A DNA stretch of 64,000 bases, taken from NCBI GenBank assembly GCA_009767595.1, contig VSDK01022166.1, positions 394,265 to 458,264 on the forward strand. Reading direction: 5' to 3'. The position numbers were made by a program, and so were the translations under genes. The DNA is from Symbiodinium kawagutii. Lineage: Eukaryota > Sar > Dinophyceae > Suessiales > Symbiodiniaceae. The notes beneath the pieces are model-generated. The model was not told where the DNA came from, ran no database searches, and worked only from the letters and a program-made list of their open reading frames with translations. Below, piece by piece: positions 1 through 10,563 of this stretch; the stretch's first letter is position 1, and each line of letters starts with the position of its first letter.

Positions 1-2
1 TG

Positions 3-302
3 TGGGGGGTGGAGGGTCGGGGCATCGGCTGTGGATGGGAACCCCCTGCCACCAAAGCACTCGACCTTAAAGTGGATGACTATGTGGCGGAGTTTGACTC
101 CTATGCCAAGTGTGGCCGATGCTTCAAGAACCATACCTTTCCCCCGGGCTGGGATAAGGATCGAGTAGAGCCTGAGATGGAGGCAGCGGACGCATCCTCT
201 CTGAGTTCAGGCTCGGACACTGATGACTCCGTGGACACGGCATCCGAGGACGAGAAGGTGCCTGGGAGATCCTTGATGGAGGTGTCACTGCCTTCTCACT
301 AG
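3..302 (+). CDS. C-terminal exon of an unknown gene, open to the left edge
   Basis: The frame is open from the window edge to TAG at 300-302, with GC-rich third positions. The peptide has a CGRCF motif followed by an acidic serine tail (SSGSDTDDSVDTASEDE). It reads as the C-terminus of a longer protein whose upstream exons lie outside the window. Function is not recognised; a small Cys motif plus acidic tail is all that can be said. Confidence 0.6.
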   Translation, partial: WGVEGRGIGCGWEPPATKALDLKVDDYVAEFDSYAKCGRCFKNHTFPPGWDKDRVEPEMEAADASSLSSGSDTDDSVDTASEDEKVPGRSLMEVSLPSH

Positions 303-639
303 GCGGTCATTGGGCCTCCCCTGGGTACGTCTGCCTCTGGCGGCGAGCCTGGGGGTTGGCAATCTCTTTGTGGGACGGGCACCAAGGCTGCCTGACATCC
401 TCCGGTTTGGGTGATGTGGTGCCAGTCATCCGTTGGTGTGGGTTGGTTTGGACTGTCACCACCATCACTTTTGGGTGGACTCAAGGTCCACAAACTTTTC
501 GTTCAGAAGATCTGACTTGAGGGTCAGACAGACCCAAGACAGAACCAAGCAGCAGCCACATTGGCACCTCTCTCAGCTCAGACAAAAGGAGGTGCTGGCT
601 GTTGCTCTGCTTGCAGTTAACCCTTAACCCTTAACTTCC

Positions 640-960
640 GTAGGAACCTTTTCTATTGATTTGGGAACACATAAATATATTTATATTAATACCAACATAA
701 AGATAGATGTAAAACATAGATAAATAGATAAGTACTTCAATATCTATATATTTGAATGTAGATACATACATACATTTGCAAATATGTATACATATACATA
801 TACATGTATACATAGCTATATTTACATTTGTAGTATATATATATTATTTTTCTATATATACCTTCTATATGTATATATACCTTATATATATATATGTATA
901 ACAAAATATATTTATATACATGAAAAAATAAATGTGCCTGTGTATGTACATATTTCTATA
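640..960. repeat. TA/ATGTATA-rich low-complexity tract
   Basis: About 320 bp of (TA)n and (ATACAT)n-type sequence. Open frames here on both strands encode only Tyr/Ile/Cys/His strings and are not genes. Similar tracts recur near 10.9, 11.75, 22.68, 24.96, 28.62-29.08, 30.94, 38.2, 40.83 and 62.9 kb. Confidence 0.85.
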
Positions 961-979
961 TGTATACCTGCATGTACAG

Positions 980-1057
980 ACGTGATTTTTCGGGCTCAGC
1001 TCGTTGGATCGGCCCTGAAACGACCCCGCCGCTTGGGCCGCAGCGCCGATGGAGATG
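980..1057 (+). CDS. candidate small exon
   Basis: A GC-rich island in AT-rich surroundings. Acceptor TGTACAG at 973-979, then a one-base phase and a frame reading RDFSGSARWIGPETTPPLGP before TGA. A second plus frame is also open (VGSALKRPRRLGRSADG). The donor is unclear. Confidence 0.38.
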
Positions 1058-1099
1058 ACAGGGCCCGAATGATGATGGTTGATCGTGGGAATAAAGAAC

Positions 1100-1640
1100 C
1101 CTAGTAATGATGAATCAATGGATATAATGATGGCTATAGTAATGTTTCTATAATGGATGATAATGATGATGGTTGATGGTTGATGATGGTTGGTCATGGT
1201 TGATCACTGTTGATCATGGTGGATGGTGATTAGTGATGGTTAATCGTTGGTGATACTGGTTGATTCACGATGGTTAAAGGCGGTGAATAAGATATTTGGA
1301 GAGAAATCTTATCCCAAAGCACGATATGCTTAGAAGGAGTGCAGTTTCCACAAATAGGGATAGATCAGCCGTTCGGAAAATATTTGCACCAGTGTTTGCA
1401 ATTCCAATGTCAAGAATCGTGATTTTCGAACAATACACCGGCGATTTTTTTCTTTGTTTTTTCCAAGATCAGTATAGCTAGCGGGCACTGCCCTCGAATA
1501 GCTTCAAAGTCAAACAGTTTCCAGGATCAATTAAGGTGCTGTGGGTTCGGGCAATTGATCACTGTTGTGATGTTTCTCGATGATCAATCATGGTTAGCAG
1601 GTTAGCAATGGTCATTGAAGCGGGTATCAGCTACCAACAA
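1100..1640. other. non-coding, TGATGGTTGATGATGG-type repeats
   Basis: Degenerate repeats of TGATGGTTGAT / AATGATGGTT, a pattern that fills introns and spacers throughout this window. No coding-like frame was found. Confidence 0.6.
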
Positions 1641-1641
1641 G

Positions 1642-1740
1642 GATGCGTTACTTGGTTTGTGGAGATGCGAACATCACCTAGTGGACAGGCTGTGCAACAT
1701 CTCGCAACAGATTGCCAGCCACGAGCGTGCCCTTCGTGTG
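1642..1740 (+). CDS. candidate internal exon
   Basis: Acceptor CAACAAG before 1642 and a perfect donor GTGAGT at 1741. The 99 nt are 33 codons with no stop, beginning DALLGLWRCEHH and ending SHERALRV. The first base after AG is G, the usual dinoflagellate pattern. The other frames and the minus strand are poorer. Confidence 0.65.
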
Positions 1741-1989
1741 GTGAGTTTTCTAAGTTCCTGGCCAGGAATAGATTCGATGGAATTCAGCTAGATTTCATCT
1801 CCATATGTCACTATTTTTGCCAACATCCGATATGTTTTGGCAATCGAGACTTCTAAATCATTTGCCGGTTGCCGTTGTTGTGTCGTCCTTCATGGTCCTC
1901 GCTTCAAAAAAAAACAGCACGTATTGGTTGCTCATGCCAGCTGGAGAGCCCGCAGTTTGTTTAGTTTTGTCGTCATCGGTTCCATCCAA

Positions 1990-2170
1990 TTGATCAAGGA
2001 TGATTGACATAAACTATTATTGACCATTATTAGCCGTGATTAATATAAGCCATTATTGGCCATTATTGGCTTTCATTGCCATTGTTGAACTGGCCATTAT
2101 TGGCCATGATTAAGTATAATTGACCGTTATTGAGGCTAATCAACCACCATAATCGTTATCCATCATGGGA
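1990..2170. repeat. GCCATTATTG repeats
   Basis: Repeated GGCCATTATTGGCCATTATTG motifs; non-coding. Confidence 0.5.
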
Positions 2171-2413
2171 TCCCCTCCTATTATCGGTGACAGCCTTCCG
2201 ATAGAGTTGAATATGGAGTCACCGAACATACTGAGCTAATCGGTGGTTTCAAACATTGTTTATATTCCTCAATATTTTGGATGATTGGTTCATCAAGTTG
2301 ATTAGCTACTGTAATATTATTATTGGGCTGGCTTATAGCCACCCACCAGGTAATTCTTGTCTCAGAGCCGGGCCAATGATTTTGGAGCTCCATACAGGAT
2401 AGTCGATTCTGCC

Positions 2414-2851
2414 CTACACAGGATCTTTCTCAAGCAGTCCTTGCACCCAGGGTCGCCCAGCAGAAAAAAAAGGTTCATTTTGATAGGGACACCAGATTGT
2501 ACTTCGCAATCTACTGTGAGTGGCTTTGGAGGCCCGTGCAAATTTGGCTGAGTACTGAATCACACCCATTTTCTTATCACCGATATAATGTTTGACTAGC
2601 TGTTGTACACGAAGAATTTCTACACCAAGCGAGTGGTACGCTGCAAGTAGGTAAGTCTGTTTGTCACCAGGACAACTATGATCCAAGTATAGCAACTGTA
2701 GATGAGCAGCCGAAACGCTAGTGTTATTTTGGACACTCAACTGGATCGCAAGTGTCCAGTGAATCACTTCCAGTAAATCAGGATCTGGTGAATAATCTAG
2801 TAAACATTCAACTGGAATAATTTTTCTTCTCAAACAAAAACTCTTGATCTA
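2414..2851 (-). CDS. long minus-strand open segment, unknown protein
   Basis: 146 codons open on the minus strand from just after TTTTGCTAG (possible acceptor) to a stop at 2414. It contains short natural-looking stretches such as HLQLLYLDHSCPGDKQ and LRVQQLVKHYIGDKK. Codons are more AT-rich than in the plus-strand exons, so this may be a gene of different origin or a decayed element. Adjacent downstream sequence (2181-2393) is also open on the minus strand in another frame. Confidence 0.42.
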
Positions 2852-3269
2852 GCAAAACATGTCTTGTGAATGATCTTGATCTAGTAAAACAGTAGTCATT
2901 TATAGTAATGACCCAGCCATTTTTGGGTTCCCCATTTTGATCTAGTCAAAAATATCTGATCTACTACCCAGGCACCTGGCCATGCGTGCGGTGCGAGAAC
3001 TCAGAGCTGCATGAGGTTTGACCCAGGGCCAGCGACAGCGGGGCCGTGGAAAAACCCTGGATGTTGGATTCTTGATGTGGGCTACACGAGCTGTTTATAG
3101 CAGGGTTTTCATCTGATTTATAGGGTTATTTTTAGCTGTTTATTGGGGGAAGTTTTAGCCATTAGCTGTTTATCTGATTTATGTGAGCTACAGCTACACG
3201 AGCTGTTTATAGGCTTGATTTTTAGGCACTGGCAGGGGTGGCTCTTCACCGCCGCAACAGGCTTATCAC

Positions 3270-3344
3270 TTTGAACAGATTTGTTCAAAGGCACTCTTGC
3301 AGAACACTCCTGAGGGATGAGCATCCAAGTACTTGCTGCAAGTG
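3270..3344 (-). CDS. candidate minus-strand exon
   Basis: Acceptor CATCAG and donor GTGATA frame a 75-nt segment reading TCSKYLDAHPSGVFCKSAFE. It could belong with the minus-strand segment at 2414-2851. An overlapping minus frame is also open. Confidence 0.4.
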
Positions 3345-3399
3345 CTGATGTGTTCGAATCACGTGATATTGACCTCACGAATCGGTCGGTCTGTTTGGA

Positions 3400-4270
3400 G
3401 TTGACACCCTCGACGTTGGGTTGTGCTCGATGGGATGCAATGCTATGGCTGGCAGTCTTGCTTTGCCATTGAGTACTGTACGAATGGGCTTTGAGAACAA
3501 AGATAGGGAAAGGTCACTGGTCGGTCAGCCTGGGGCCTGAGCATTTCGAAACATGGTTAGATTCGAGATCCTGAGCCTATCTTGCTGCATTTCGCAAATT
3601 GCAGTAGTCTAAATGACCTCAAAGGACATATAGATCTACATCAATGTACATGCATTAGAAACATACTACATGCATTTTGATATGAAGCAGCCACATATGA
3701 GTCTGGGTCTGTGCATGCAAACGCTCATATGTGGGACACTCATATGATTAAGACATATCATCTTCTTATTTTGATGCGGTTGATTAGATTTCGTAGTGGC
3801 TGGCATGGTAGATACTCCCGTCATCAACCACGAAAAGTTATGATGTTAACATGTGACCATGCTGGCCACCCAACATAGCGACCACTGTTTTGTTGAGCAA
3901 TGCCCATTGATCAATATCATTGTCTATCATTAGCGATGGTTAGCATCAGCAATACATTCGATGATCAAGCGGCAAAATGCTCTCATTTGTAACCAAAGAA
4001 GATGGTAATTACAATTTTGTTGAGCAATTAATTAACCTCAACCAATATTATTGACTATCATCCATGATCGCTAACATGATCATTGTGTTCAACAATTCAG
4101 CACTGACAGTGATGATCTTTGACAATCATTACCATCCATTACTTCAACCATCTCCAAACTTCAGGAGCTATTCATTCACTAATCATTGCTCCTCCATTAG
4201 GGCAACCCACCATTCATCCCAAATTGTCCACTGACTAACCATCATTAACCATCATTAACCATGTATCAAC
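3400..4270. other. non-coding, ATCATTAACC-type repeats
   Basis: No exon-like frame was found. From about 3.9 kb the sequence becomes degenerate CATCATTAACC repeats. Confidence 0.5.
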
Positions 4271-4430
4271 CATCATGAGCCATTCACTGATCATCATTAA
4301 GCACTCATTCACCACTTGTTCATTCACCACTCATTCATTCACCATTCATTCTTCGCCAAGACCTATTCATTGCCCACTTCACTACCCACCAACCCCCAAC
4401 CAATGGCGTTCAGCCCTCGCCACTCTCAGG

Positions 4431-4526
4431 TCTCTCGTCTGCGGCCGCGGCCCCTGCGGCCCCTGCGGCCCCTGCAGCTGGCAGCCAGGCCAGGCCGCAC
4501 GGTGGTGCCAGGGCGATGCAGGGGGG
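4431..4526 (+). CDS. candidate Ala/Pro-rich exon
   Basis: A GC-rich island following CACTCTCAG. One plus frame reads LSSAAAAPAAPAAPAAGSQA, a low-complexity linker built on a CTGCGGCCC repeat. Two other plus frames are open too, so composition more than sequence supports coding. Confidence 0.4.
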
Positions 4527-4696
4527 GTCACTGGCATGTAGCGTATGCATGAATAGTGGACATGATAACTAACAACGATGGATACATATGATTATAGAGG
4601 ATAATGATGGTTATAATGATGCTAATTATGTTTAAGCATGCATTGCATAGAGGATAGTTGTATATAATAACTAACAATGATGTTTAAACAACTACC

Positions 4697-4810
4697 ATAT
4701 GGTGGTTTCTCAAGCCACTTTGGGGGCCCCAAAAGATGATTGGTTTATTACTATAAATGTCCAATATGGGATGATTTGGGGGACCCCGATGAATTGAGAA
4801 ACCGCCATGT
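4697..4810. mobile_element. MITE-A copy 1 (non-autonomous TIR element)
   Basis: Terminal inverted repeats ATATGGTGGTTTCTCAA and TTGAGAAACCGCCAT enclose about 80 bp with the family core GGTTTATTACTATAAATG and a GGGGACCCC motif near each end. It has no coding capacity. Confidence 0.8.
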
Positions 4811-5108
4811 AGGTACAACATTGTCACATCCTGAACAGCTGGTTGGTGGATGATCAACCTCCCTGGGTTGACGTGTCTTCATCGATCCTGAACCTCCCTT
4901 AGTATACCTTCCGTAGCTGGTGAGAACTGATGATTTACCATCAGAATACCATCAGATATAAGGGCAGGATTGAACTAGTGGCGATCAATCACCAGCTGAA
5001 TATGTAGGTCGATTTCACCCCACTAGTTGATATTACTTGATATCAATGGATCCGCTCCAAGATATGCCGGTTGAGCTCTCAACCAATGGATCCAACATGA
5101 ACCTACAG

Positions 5109-5189
5109 ATTTACCTGGTGCCGTCGCAGGTCGCAGAGTACCTGGTGCGTCTGACACTCAGCTGGGGAATCATAGCAGGGGCGTCCGGA
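5109..5189 (+). CDS. candidate exon
   Basis: After acceptor AACCTACAG the frame reads IYLVPSQVAEYLVRLTLSWG up to a TGA at 5190. Valine- and leucine-rich, amphipathic. The minus strand is also open across here but less coding-like. The true 3-prime boundary is uncertain. Confidence 0.5.
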
Positions 5190-5465
5190 TGATCGTAGCG
5201 TTCTCAGCATGTCAGGGCCAGAACTAGCAGCACCAGAACTAGTGACTTCCTGGAACTGCTTGGAGAAAGCTAACTGGTTGGTTTGAAGGCTCAATTCTGC
5301 GGGCAGCTTCGAAACTTCGAAGTTGTTTGTGCCAGGAAATGTGTAGCACCTGGGGCGTTCTGACCGGTTGAACTAAGGAGGTTAAAACAGGGAAGGCACC
5401 CTCAAGTTATTAGAAACTATGTTGCTGCAGCCGACTTTCGGTTCAAGCTTGCAACGCCACAACTT

Positions 5466-5681
5466 TTGCCCTTTGACAGGTGTAACCTTGGAGCTACATT
5501 CTCCACTGTAATTCCTTTGATTCTGATTGTTTGGCGTCCACACTTGGGGTCCTTGGGGTCGTCTACGGATCCATTGCTTAAGTCCATGGCTGGTATGTTG
5601 CAGCCTATCTGCTTCGCAGTCCTCGTTGTGCCTTGGCAGAGACTTTCTCGAGACGCGATGAACGATGGGATGCCTCAACAC
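5466..5681. other. unique sequence, possibly coding on either strand
   Basis: Both strands are open for more than 200 bp (plus: CNLGATFSTVIPLILIVW; minus: HRVSRKSLPRHNEDCEADRL). It is not repetitive, so an exon is plausible, but I cannot choose the strand. It ends exactly where a MITE-A copy begins. Confidence 0.3.
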
Positions 5682-5793
5682 GTATGGTGGTTTCTTAACA
5701 GCTGGGGGTGTCCCCAAATCAACCAATAGGAATCATTTCTAGTAAGAAACCTTCCATTTTGGGGGGGTTCGTGATTATTAGAAACCCCCATGT
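5682..5793. mobile_element. MITE-A copy 2, diverged
   Basis: TIR TATGGTGGTTTCTTAA and TTAGAAACCCCCATGTA, with GGGGTGTCCCC near the left end. Family length is preserved and the internal part is diverged. Confidence 0.7.
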
Positions 5794-5887
5794 AGATGGG
5801 CACAAAACAGGTTGGTGAGCACTTCACAACTTGGCACTGCTACATGCTCAGCACATCTGCGAAAGTCCCCCAGCACAGACCTATTTG

Positions 5888-6002
5888 GAAAAGAACGGGA
5901 AATCCAAGTGTTTGTTTATTTTGCAGGAGAATGGGAGGTGCAGGTGCTCCGTTTTTTGAAAGGAGAACGGGAAGTCCAGGCGCTGCTCTCTTTTATAAGA
6001 GC
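5888..6002 (+). repeat. three tandem repeats of about 38 bp, possibly coding
   Basis: Three copies with the core GAACGGGAAGTCCAGG. In one plus frame they read as 12-13-residue repeats (KEREIQVF / GEWEVQVL / GEREVQAL) inside a 101-codon open frame. It could be a repeat-containing exon or a minisatellite. Confidence 0.5.
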
Positions 6003-6422
6003 GTGGAACAAGAAAAAGAATCAAAAACATAAGAACAATTTTTGTTATTTGTTTTTTGCAGTGGATTTTTTTTCCGCAATGAAGCGATGCCCTCATAAAA
6101 GCATCCTTCTCATATGATCAAACATGTTTTCCAACATTTTCAGTCGGAATAGGTTTCCTTTAGAACCGATACTTCTAAGTGGTACAACCCCCGGTTATAC
6201 ACGATTGAATCATGATAACCATGTTGACGATGGCTATGTAACATAGCATTGTTGCACAAACAATACGAATTTTGAGATCTTTTGAGTATGCTACCTTGCA
6301 GGTTAAAACAGGTTGTGCCATGAACCAGCTGAGTAGTGTTGGTCATGTTGATTAGGACCCCTGGCTAAGCTCCTGGGGTTACTAGCCACCAGCTTAGCCC
6401 CATGACGTTGGGGCCATCCCAG

Positions 6423-6540
6423 GCCTACGGTGTGGCTCAGCGCTTGGTCATCAAAAACCAGTGTGCCAACGAGTTTCCCGGCGCTGGAAACACGAATGAA
6501 GGCCAGTGCCACTCAATGACAATTGATGCAGATAACTATG
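6423..6540 (+). CDS. candidate internal exon
   Basis: Acceptor GCCATCCCAG, donor GTAAAT at 6541. The 118 nt read AYGVAQRLVIKNQCANEF and on to MTIDADNYG with strong codon bias. The minus strand is open here as a shadow. Function unknown. Confidence 0.65.
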
Positions 6541-6690
6541 GTAAATAGCAATTATGTTCGTTAACTAACAATTACATAACAGCTCATGTCGGCATGGTTA
6601 TTTCCATAGTGATATTTGATGAAAGTCAATGATACTTGATGAGGGTGAGCGATAGTTCATGATTCTTGATTTTTGCTTGTATTAACGAAG

Positions 6691-6788
6691 GTTGCATGAG
6701 AAAGCTATGTGCGCCTGCTGTGGGCACCGGGGCACTAGTTCCGGCCACCTCCCTGACGCTAGACCCCCCCGCTACGACTTTGAAACAC
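6691..6788 (+). CDS. candidate exon
   Basis: Acceptor AACGAAG, donor GTCAAC at 6789. The frame reads MRKLCAPAVGTGALVPATSL with GC-rich third positions. The donor is weak. Confidence 0.38.
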
Positions 6789-7032
6789 GTCAACCATCCT
6801 GAAGCACAATGAACTCATCGCGAGGATTCCATTAGCAAGCAGTATCTATCATTTTCAGAATCATGAGCCACCCTGGTTTAACATTATATACCCACCATGA
6901 ACCACAATTATTAATGTTAAACCACAATTAATGGTTATTAAACCACCATAAACCACAATTATATAACAATTATATAACAATTATTATAACCACCCGTGAC
7001 CGTGAACCACAATTCATCAGTCTCAGAGTGAG

Positions 7033-7149
7033 GCGCCTTTGGGTGGCCCACATTGCTGGCGGTGGCATTGGACCTGATGCCGCTGGGGATGGTGCGGCCA
7101 TGGGTGGTATCCATGGTGGTCCCCGTAGTGATCCCCATGGTGCAACCAT
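7033..7149 (+). CDS. candidate Gly-rich exon
   Basis: After acceptor CAGTCTCAG the plus frame reads RRLWVAHIAGGGIGPDAAGD, with possible donor GTAACC. The minus strand is open over the same interval, so strand is uncertain. Confidence 0.32.
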
Positions 7150-7417
7150 GCACGTAACCTTGTGTGGCCTGATCTCCTAGCTCATAATACATACAAGTAT
7201 TGAATCGTAAGCAAATCAAAAACTTGAAACGCCAAACATTTTCTCATGTCAAAGAACTGGTAAACTACAATTCATACAATCCATAAAAATTACAGAAAAA
7301 ATACCGGTTGTGAAACCAATAAGACTACGATTTCAAGGCCAACAACAAAAACATTGGAAAATGGCCGACATTTGTTTTTTGAAAAGCTCATACTCACGCG
7401 CCCCGTATCCGCCGGTG

Positions 7418-7429
7418 ATCTTCTTGTTC

Positions 7430-7478
<49 letters not shown>

Positions 7479-7516
7479 CGTTGTCGTTGTCGTTGTTGTT
7501 GTCGTTGTCGTTGTCG

Positions 7517-7548
<32 letters not shown>

Positions 7549-7560
7549 GCTGTTTTTGTT
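7418..7560. repeat. (TTG)n/(GTC) microsatellite
   Basis: About 45 triplets of TTG interrupted by GTC blocks. It generates the poly-Val, poly-Leu, poly-Asn and poly-Thr open frames in several readings. On the minus strand the AAC run leads into GATCACCGGCGGATACGGGG and then GTGAGT, so a minus-strand exon carrying a homopolymer tract cannot be excluded. Confidence 0.9.
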
Positions 7561-7624
7561 TGTCCCATGCAATGGATTAGCTTGACGTGGGTGTACGTCC
7601 GGCAGTAGGGCGAAAACAAAACGT

Positions 7625-8047
7625 ATGGTTCTGTTACAGCATGTGTCCGTTCATGGGATGGTGGTGATCTGGATACCAATCATCCCGCCTTGCCAAGGCG
7701 CAGAATGTGCTGATCGAACCGGGGCAGTCTTTCATCTTTCAGACGCCGGACAAGTTGAGTGTCACTGGAGCTGCTACCAGGGGCTGGTGCTGTTCTACAG
7801 CTATTGGGACCAGTGGGGGATCAAGATTTTTTGCAGATCTCCAACTCGTGGGGCGGTCTTTGATCGACTAGATTTGATCAAGAAAACAGGAGCAGAGGGT
7901 GTCCAAGCAATGGTTTGTCCATTCAATCGTATGGTCAACCAGTATGTACATACCGCTGATGCTGATGCACGTAGATGGCAGAGTGAAAGGGCCGTAGACA
8001 CACACACACAGGGCCCACAAGCACATGCATCAGGGTTCAGGATGTGA
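7625..8047 (+). CDS. candidate coding segment, frame uncertain
   Basis: One plus frame is open for 140 codons (WDQWGIKIFCRSPTRGAVFD; TGAEGVQAMVCPFNRMV). A second plus frame from 7698 reads AQNVLIEPGQSFIFQTPDKL to TAG at 7869. Both have coding-like codon use, so the locus is probably coding, but only one frame can be real over 7698-7866. Confidence 0.48.
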   Translation: MVLLQHVSVHGMVVIWIPIIPPCQGAECADRTGAVFHLSDAGQVECHWSCYQGLVLFYSYWDQWGIKIFCRSPTRGAVFDRLDLIKKTGAEGVQAMVCPFNRMVNQYVHTADADARRWQSERAVDTHTQGPQAHASGFRM

Positions 8048-8200
8048 TCGATTTGAACATGGGAGATTTGATTTGACTCGGCTTTGTATTGTCAATAGCA
8101 TCTTGTCATTGGAGTGGCACTGAAACAAACTTTTGTGCATGAAGATCAAGGATCCCATGTCTACATTGGCATCAGTGGTTTGAGTGGGTGACCCCAACCT

Positions 8201-8326
8201 ATGACTATCGGTTCCACGGCCAAAGAGAACGCCATGCTGCCCATGCCCATGCCTCAAGCTAATGAGCTTCTGCATCCGTTGGTACACCTGCAAATCATTT
8301 CACCAGCCTGGCAGATTTCGCGCTGA
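8201..8326 (+). CDS. small ORF or exon with ATG
   Basis: ATG at 8201 opens 41 codons (MTIGSTAKENAMLPMPMPQA, ending IISPAWQISR) to TGA at 8324. An in-frame stop lies just upstream and no acceptor is obvious, so this could be a first exon or a small ORF. The minus strand is also open. Confidence 0.42.
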   Translation: MTIGSTAKENAMLPMPMPQANELLHPLVHLQIISPAWQISR

Positions 8327-8963
8327 GAGGCGACGAGATATTGGCCTAAGATGGGATGCGACAGCGAGGGCAACCATTGCAAGTTGGGTGGAAGTGGAGG
8401 TCTGAGTTGCTTTGAATCTGCTCTGGTGTGGCAACGTAACATAGGAAGAAGCCAAGTTTCTTTGGTTCTTGCGAGATAAGTCTCTTGCAGAACTAGAACT
8501 TGGAAAGTCCAGTACAAACCATGTGTAACAGTTTCCAGGCCCTAATCTCTTGAAATGTGTGTGATTTTGTAGCTTGCAATATTTGCTTGATGGTTTTTCG
8601 GTGTCGTTTCACTCAAAGATCTAGATACAAGACGCGCTAGGTTGTTTCGCGGATGATAAATATTGCTCGCAGAATGGTATTCCGCACTTCTGAGTTGGCT
8701 TATCAACAATAATCACCAAACCATCAAATATATCAAATTATACGAAATTATGCTAATACCTTCCATAAACCACAGTAATCCTACTCTCACCAGTGCGTCC
8801 CTCCGCAGAGCTCGGGTTTGTGATCGGATCAGCAACATATTGGAGATATTGTCATCACTCCTCTTTGTTAAACAGCAGTTTAGCCACTATGAATCATCAG
8901 CAACCAACCAACATGAAGCAACCAATCCACCAACCCACCAGTCGCAAACAGCAACTGTGGCAG

Positions 8964-9093
8964 GTCCCCAGCAGACTTGCGGAGAGGTTGGCTGCGCACC
9001 GCCTGTGGATACCAAGTTTGAGGCCACCTTCGGTGAGCAGGGCTTGAACTGCAACCCAGACAAACAGGAGCGAGTCATGGGCTCATGGGCTCG
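8964..9093 (+). CDS. candidate exon, Cys-containing
   Basis: Acceptor CTGTGGCAG, donor GTAGTG at 9094. The frame reads PQQTCGEVGCAPPVDTKFEA and continues to ERVMGSWA. Another plus frame (VPSRLAERLAAHRLWIP) is possible. It starts the densest run of plus exons on the left side of the window. Confidence 0.52.
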
Positions 9094-9254
9094 GTAGTGG
9101 CATGTCGCTCACAGTTCAAGTGGTGGCATGGAGACCTGAACCCATCGAGTGATATCTGTGATGCCGGGTTCACAACAGCTACTATAGGTCGAAGTGAAGC
9201 AACCTCAGAAGTTGGGGACTAGATTTGCAATATGCAGGGCGAAGCTGTTAAAAG

Positions 9255-9446
9255 GCTACTGTGGACGACCTTGCAGATGTGATACATGATGGGAGGAGAA
9301 AGGCGTTTCTGTACATTAGTAGATCTGTACAGATGGCTGTCTCACACGGTTGCTCCAAGGTTGTAATTTCCATGGAATCATCTCCAAAGCACCAGCAAAC
9401 TTGTTTGGAAGTAACCTTCAAAGGGCAATTACATGAATCCACTTGA
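9255..9446 (+). CDS. candidate exon
   Basis: Acceptor AAAAG with G next. The frame ATVDDLADVIHDGRRKAFLY continues 64 codons to TGA; an internal GTAACC at 9411 could be the donor. One third of codons begin with G. The minus strand is open as a shadow. Confidence 0.55.
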   Translation, partial: ATVDDLADVIHDGRRKAFLYISRSVQMAVSHGCSKVVISMESSPKHQQTCLEVTFKGQLHEST

Positions 9447-9525
9447 GGATAATTTTTAGTTCTTGGGTTCCAGGCATCCGGGTGTCAAGGGGGTGAATCT
9501 TTGCGCACTTCCTATATTTCTCCAG

Positions 9526-9640
9526 GAGTACACGGGCTGCGACTACGTGGATGTGAGCATGGTGGATGGCACCATGGTGGAATTTGTGTGCACTCATCTG
9601 CTGGGAATTATTCCAACAGACTTCCGGAGACGCAAAAAAT
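9526..9640 (+). CDS. candidate internal exon
   Basis: Strong acceptor TATTTCTCCAG, donor GTACCT at 9641. Reads EYTGCDYVDVSMVDGTMVEF and ends PTDFRRRK. Good codon bias. Its end phase does not join directly to the next exon listed, so one boundary is probably off. Confidence 0.65.
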
Positions 9641-9685
9641 GTACCTGAGGTATGGAATGTATGTAGCGTCTGCAAGTTATACTAG

Positions 9686-9765
9686 AGTCGGATCCTGGCA
9701 GATGCTACGGCCCCAACCCGCCGCCAACAAATTGTCGCCTTTCTCATGTCTCATGAAACAGAATG
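9686..9765 (+). CDS. candidate internal exon
   Basis: Acceptor TATACTAG, donor GTGACT at 9766. The 80 nt read SRILADATAPTRRQQIVAFL and MSHETE. A competing plus frame is open through the same bases. Confidence 0.52.
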
Positions 9766-9929
9766 GTGACTTTCCAAGGTTGGTTACAGCCGATTGCCAT
9801 TTGCGCATGTTGAGTTCAGTGCGGACACCCTAAGTTTCGGAAAAAAACAAAAATGGAATGTCTGGACAAACCTGAAACAATTGTGCTACGGATTTCGTGA
9901 TCTATCTCATGTTTCATACGACCTCGCAG

Positions 9930-10055
9930 CGTGAAAAGTGCGGCCATGTGGCCCCCTTCCTGAGGGTGGACGTTGCCCTTCAAGTTCGAGGTGCGAAAGT
10001 TGGCAACGTTGCGGTGAAAAATGCACAAATCGAATCAAATCGAAACACGCCTATG
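9930..10055 (+). CDS. candidate internal exon
   Basis: Acceptor ACCTCGCAG, donor GTAGAC at 10056. 42 codons: REKCGHVAPFLRVDVALQVR then GAKVGNVAVKN. The same frame is also open upstream (TDFVIYLMFHTT), so the true exon may begin earlier. The alternating hydrophobic pattern suggests beta structure. Confidence 0.58.
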
Positions 10056-10256
10056 GTAGACTCGTAGATTCTGCTACTGAGACGGACATCAGCAAATCGC
10101 CTGAAGTGCGGTGCAGAAAGGATGAGAACCGATCGACTTCCAGGCATTTGATGGTATTTTAGGTGTTATGAAGCACCACTCAACCAGTATTGCCTTGTAG
10201 CACCAAACTTCTCAAAGAGGATGGTGCAATCTTAGCACTGAAAGAACAGTGAACAG

Positions 10257-10386
10257 ATTGTTGTGTCAAATGCCAGGCCCAAGGGAATTGCAGCAGCTCG
10301 GCTGGTGCCATGCAGCAGGTCTCAGTGGATTGTTCCCACCTTTCGGTGCCTTGGCGGCTTCAACAATGACAAATCCCAGAGCAAAA
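10257..10386 (+). CDS. candidate internal exon
   Basis: Acceptor AGTGAACAG, donor GTAACT at 10387. Reads IVVSNARPKGIAAARLVPCS and FRCLGGFNNDKSQSK. Another plus frame and one minus frame are open over the same stretch. Confidence 0.58.
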
Positions 10387-10478
10387 GTAACTGATAATAG
10401 CCATCCAACCAAGATGGATGACATATACATATATAATATACATATAATATATATATGTATATACATTCAAGCTATCAA

Positions 10479-10563
10479 GAACAATTTGGACGAACCAACA
10501 AGCTCCATAGGCACTGTGTTTCATGAATGGGTACTGCATTTGGCACCTTCACTGATCAAGTAG
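10479..10563 (+). CDS. candidate terminal exon
   Basis: After a TA-rich tract, acceptor ACATTCAAG precedes a frame reading NNLDEPTSSIGTVFHEWVLH and a TAG at 10561. No donor follows, so it may be a terminal exon. Confidence 0.42.

Noticed and set aside
7290-7679. Poly-Thr, poly-Val and poly-Asn ORFs
   Set aside because: Product of the TTG/GTC microsatellite.
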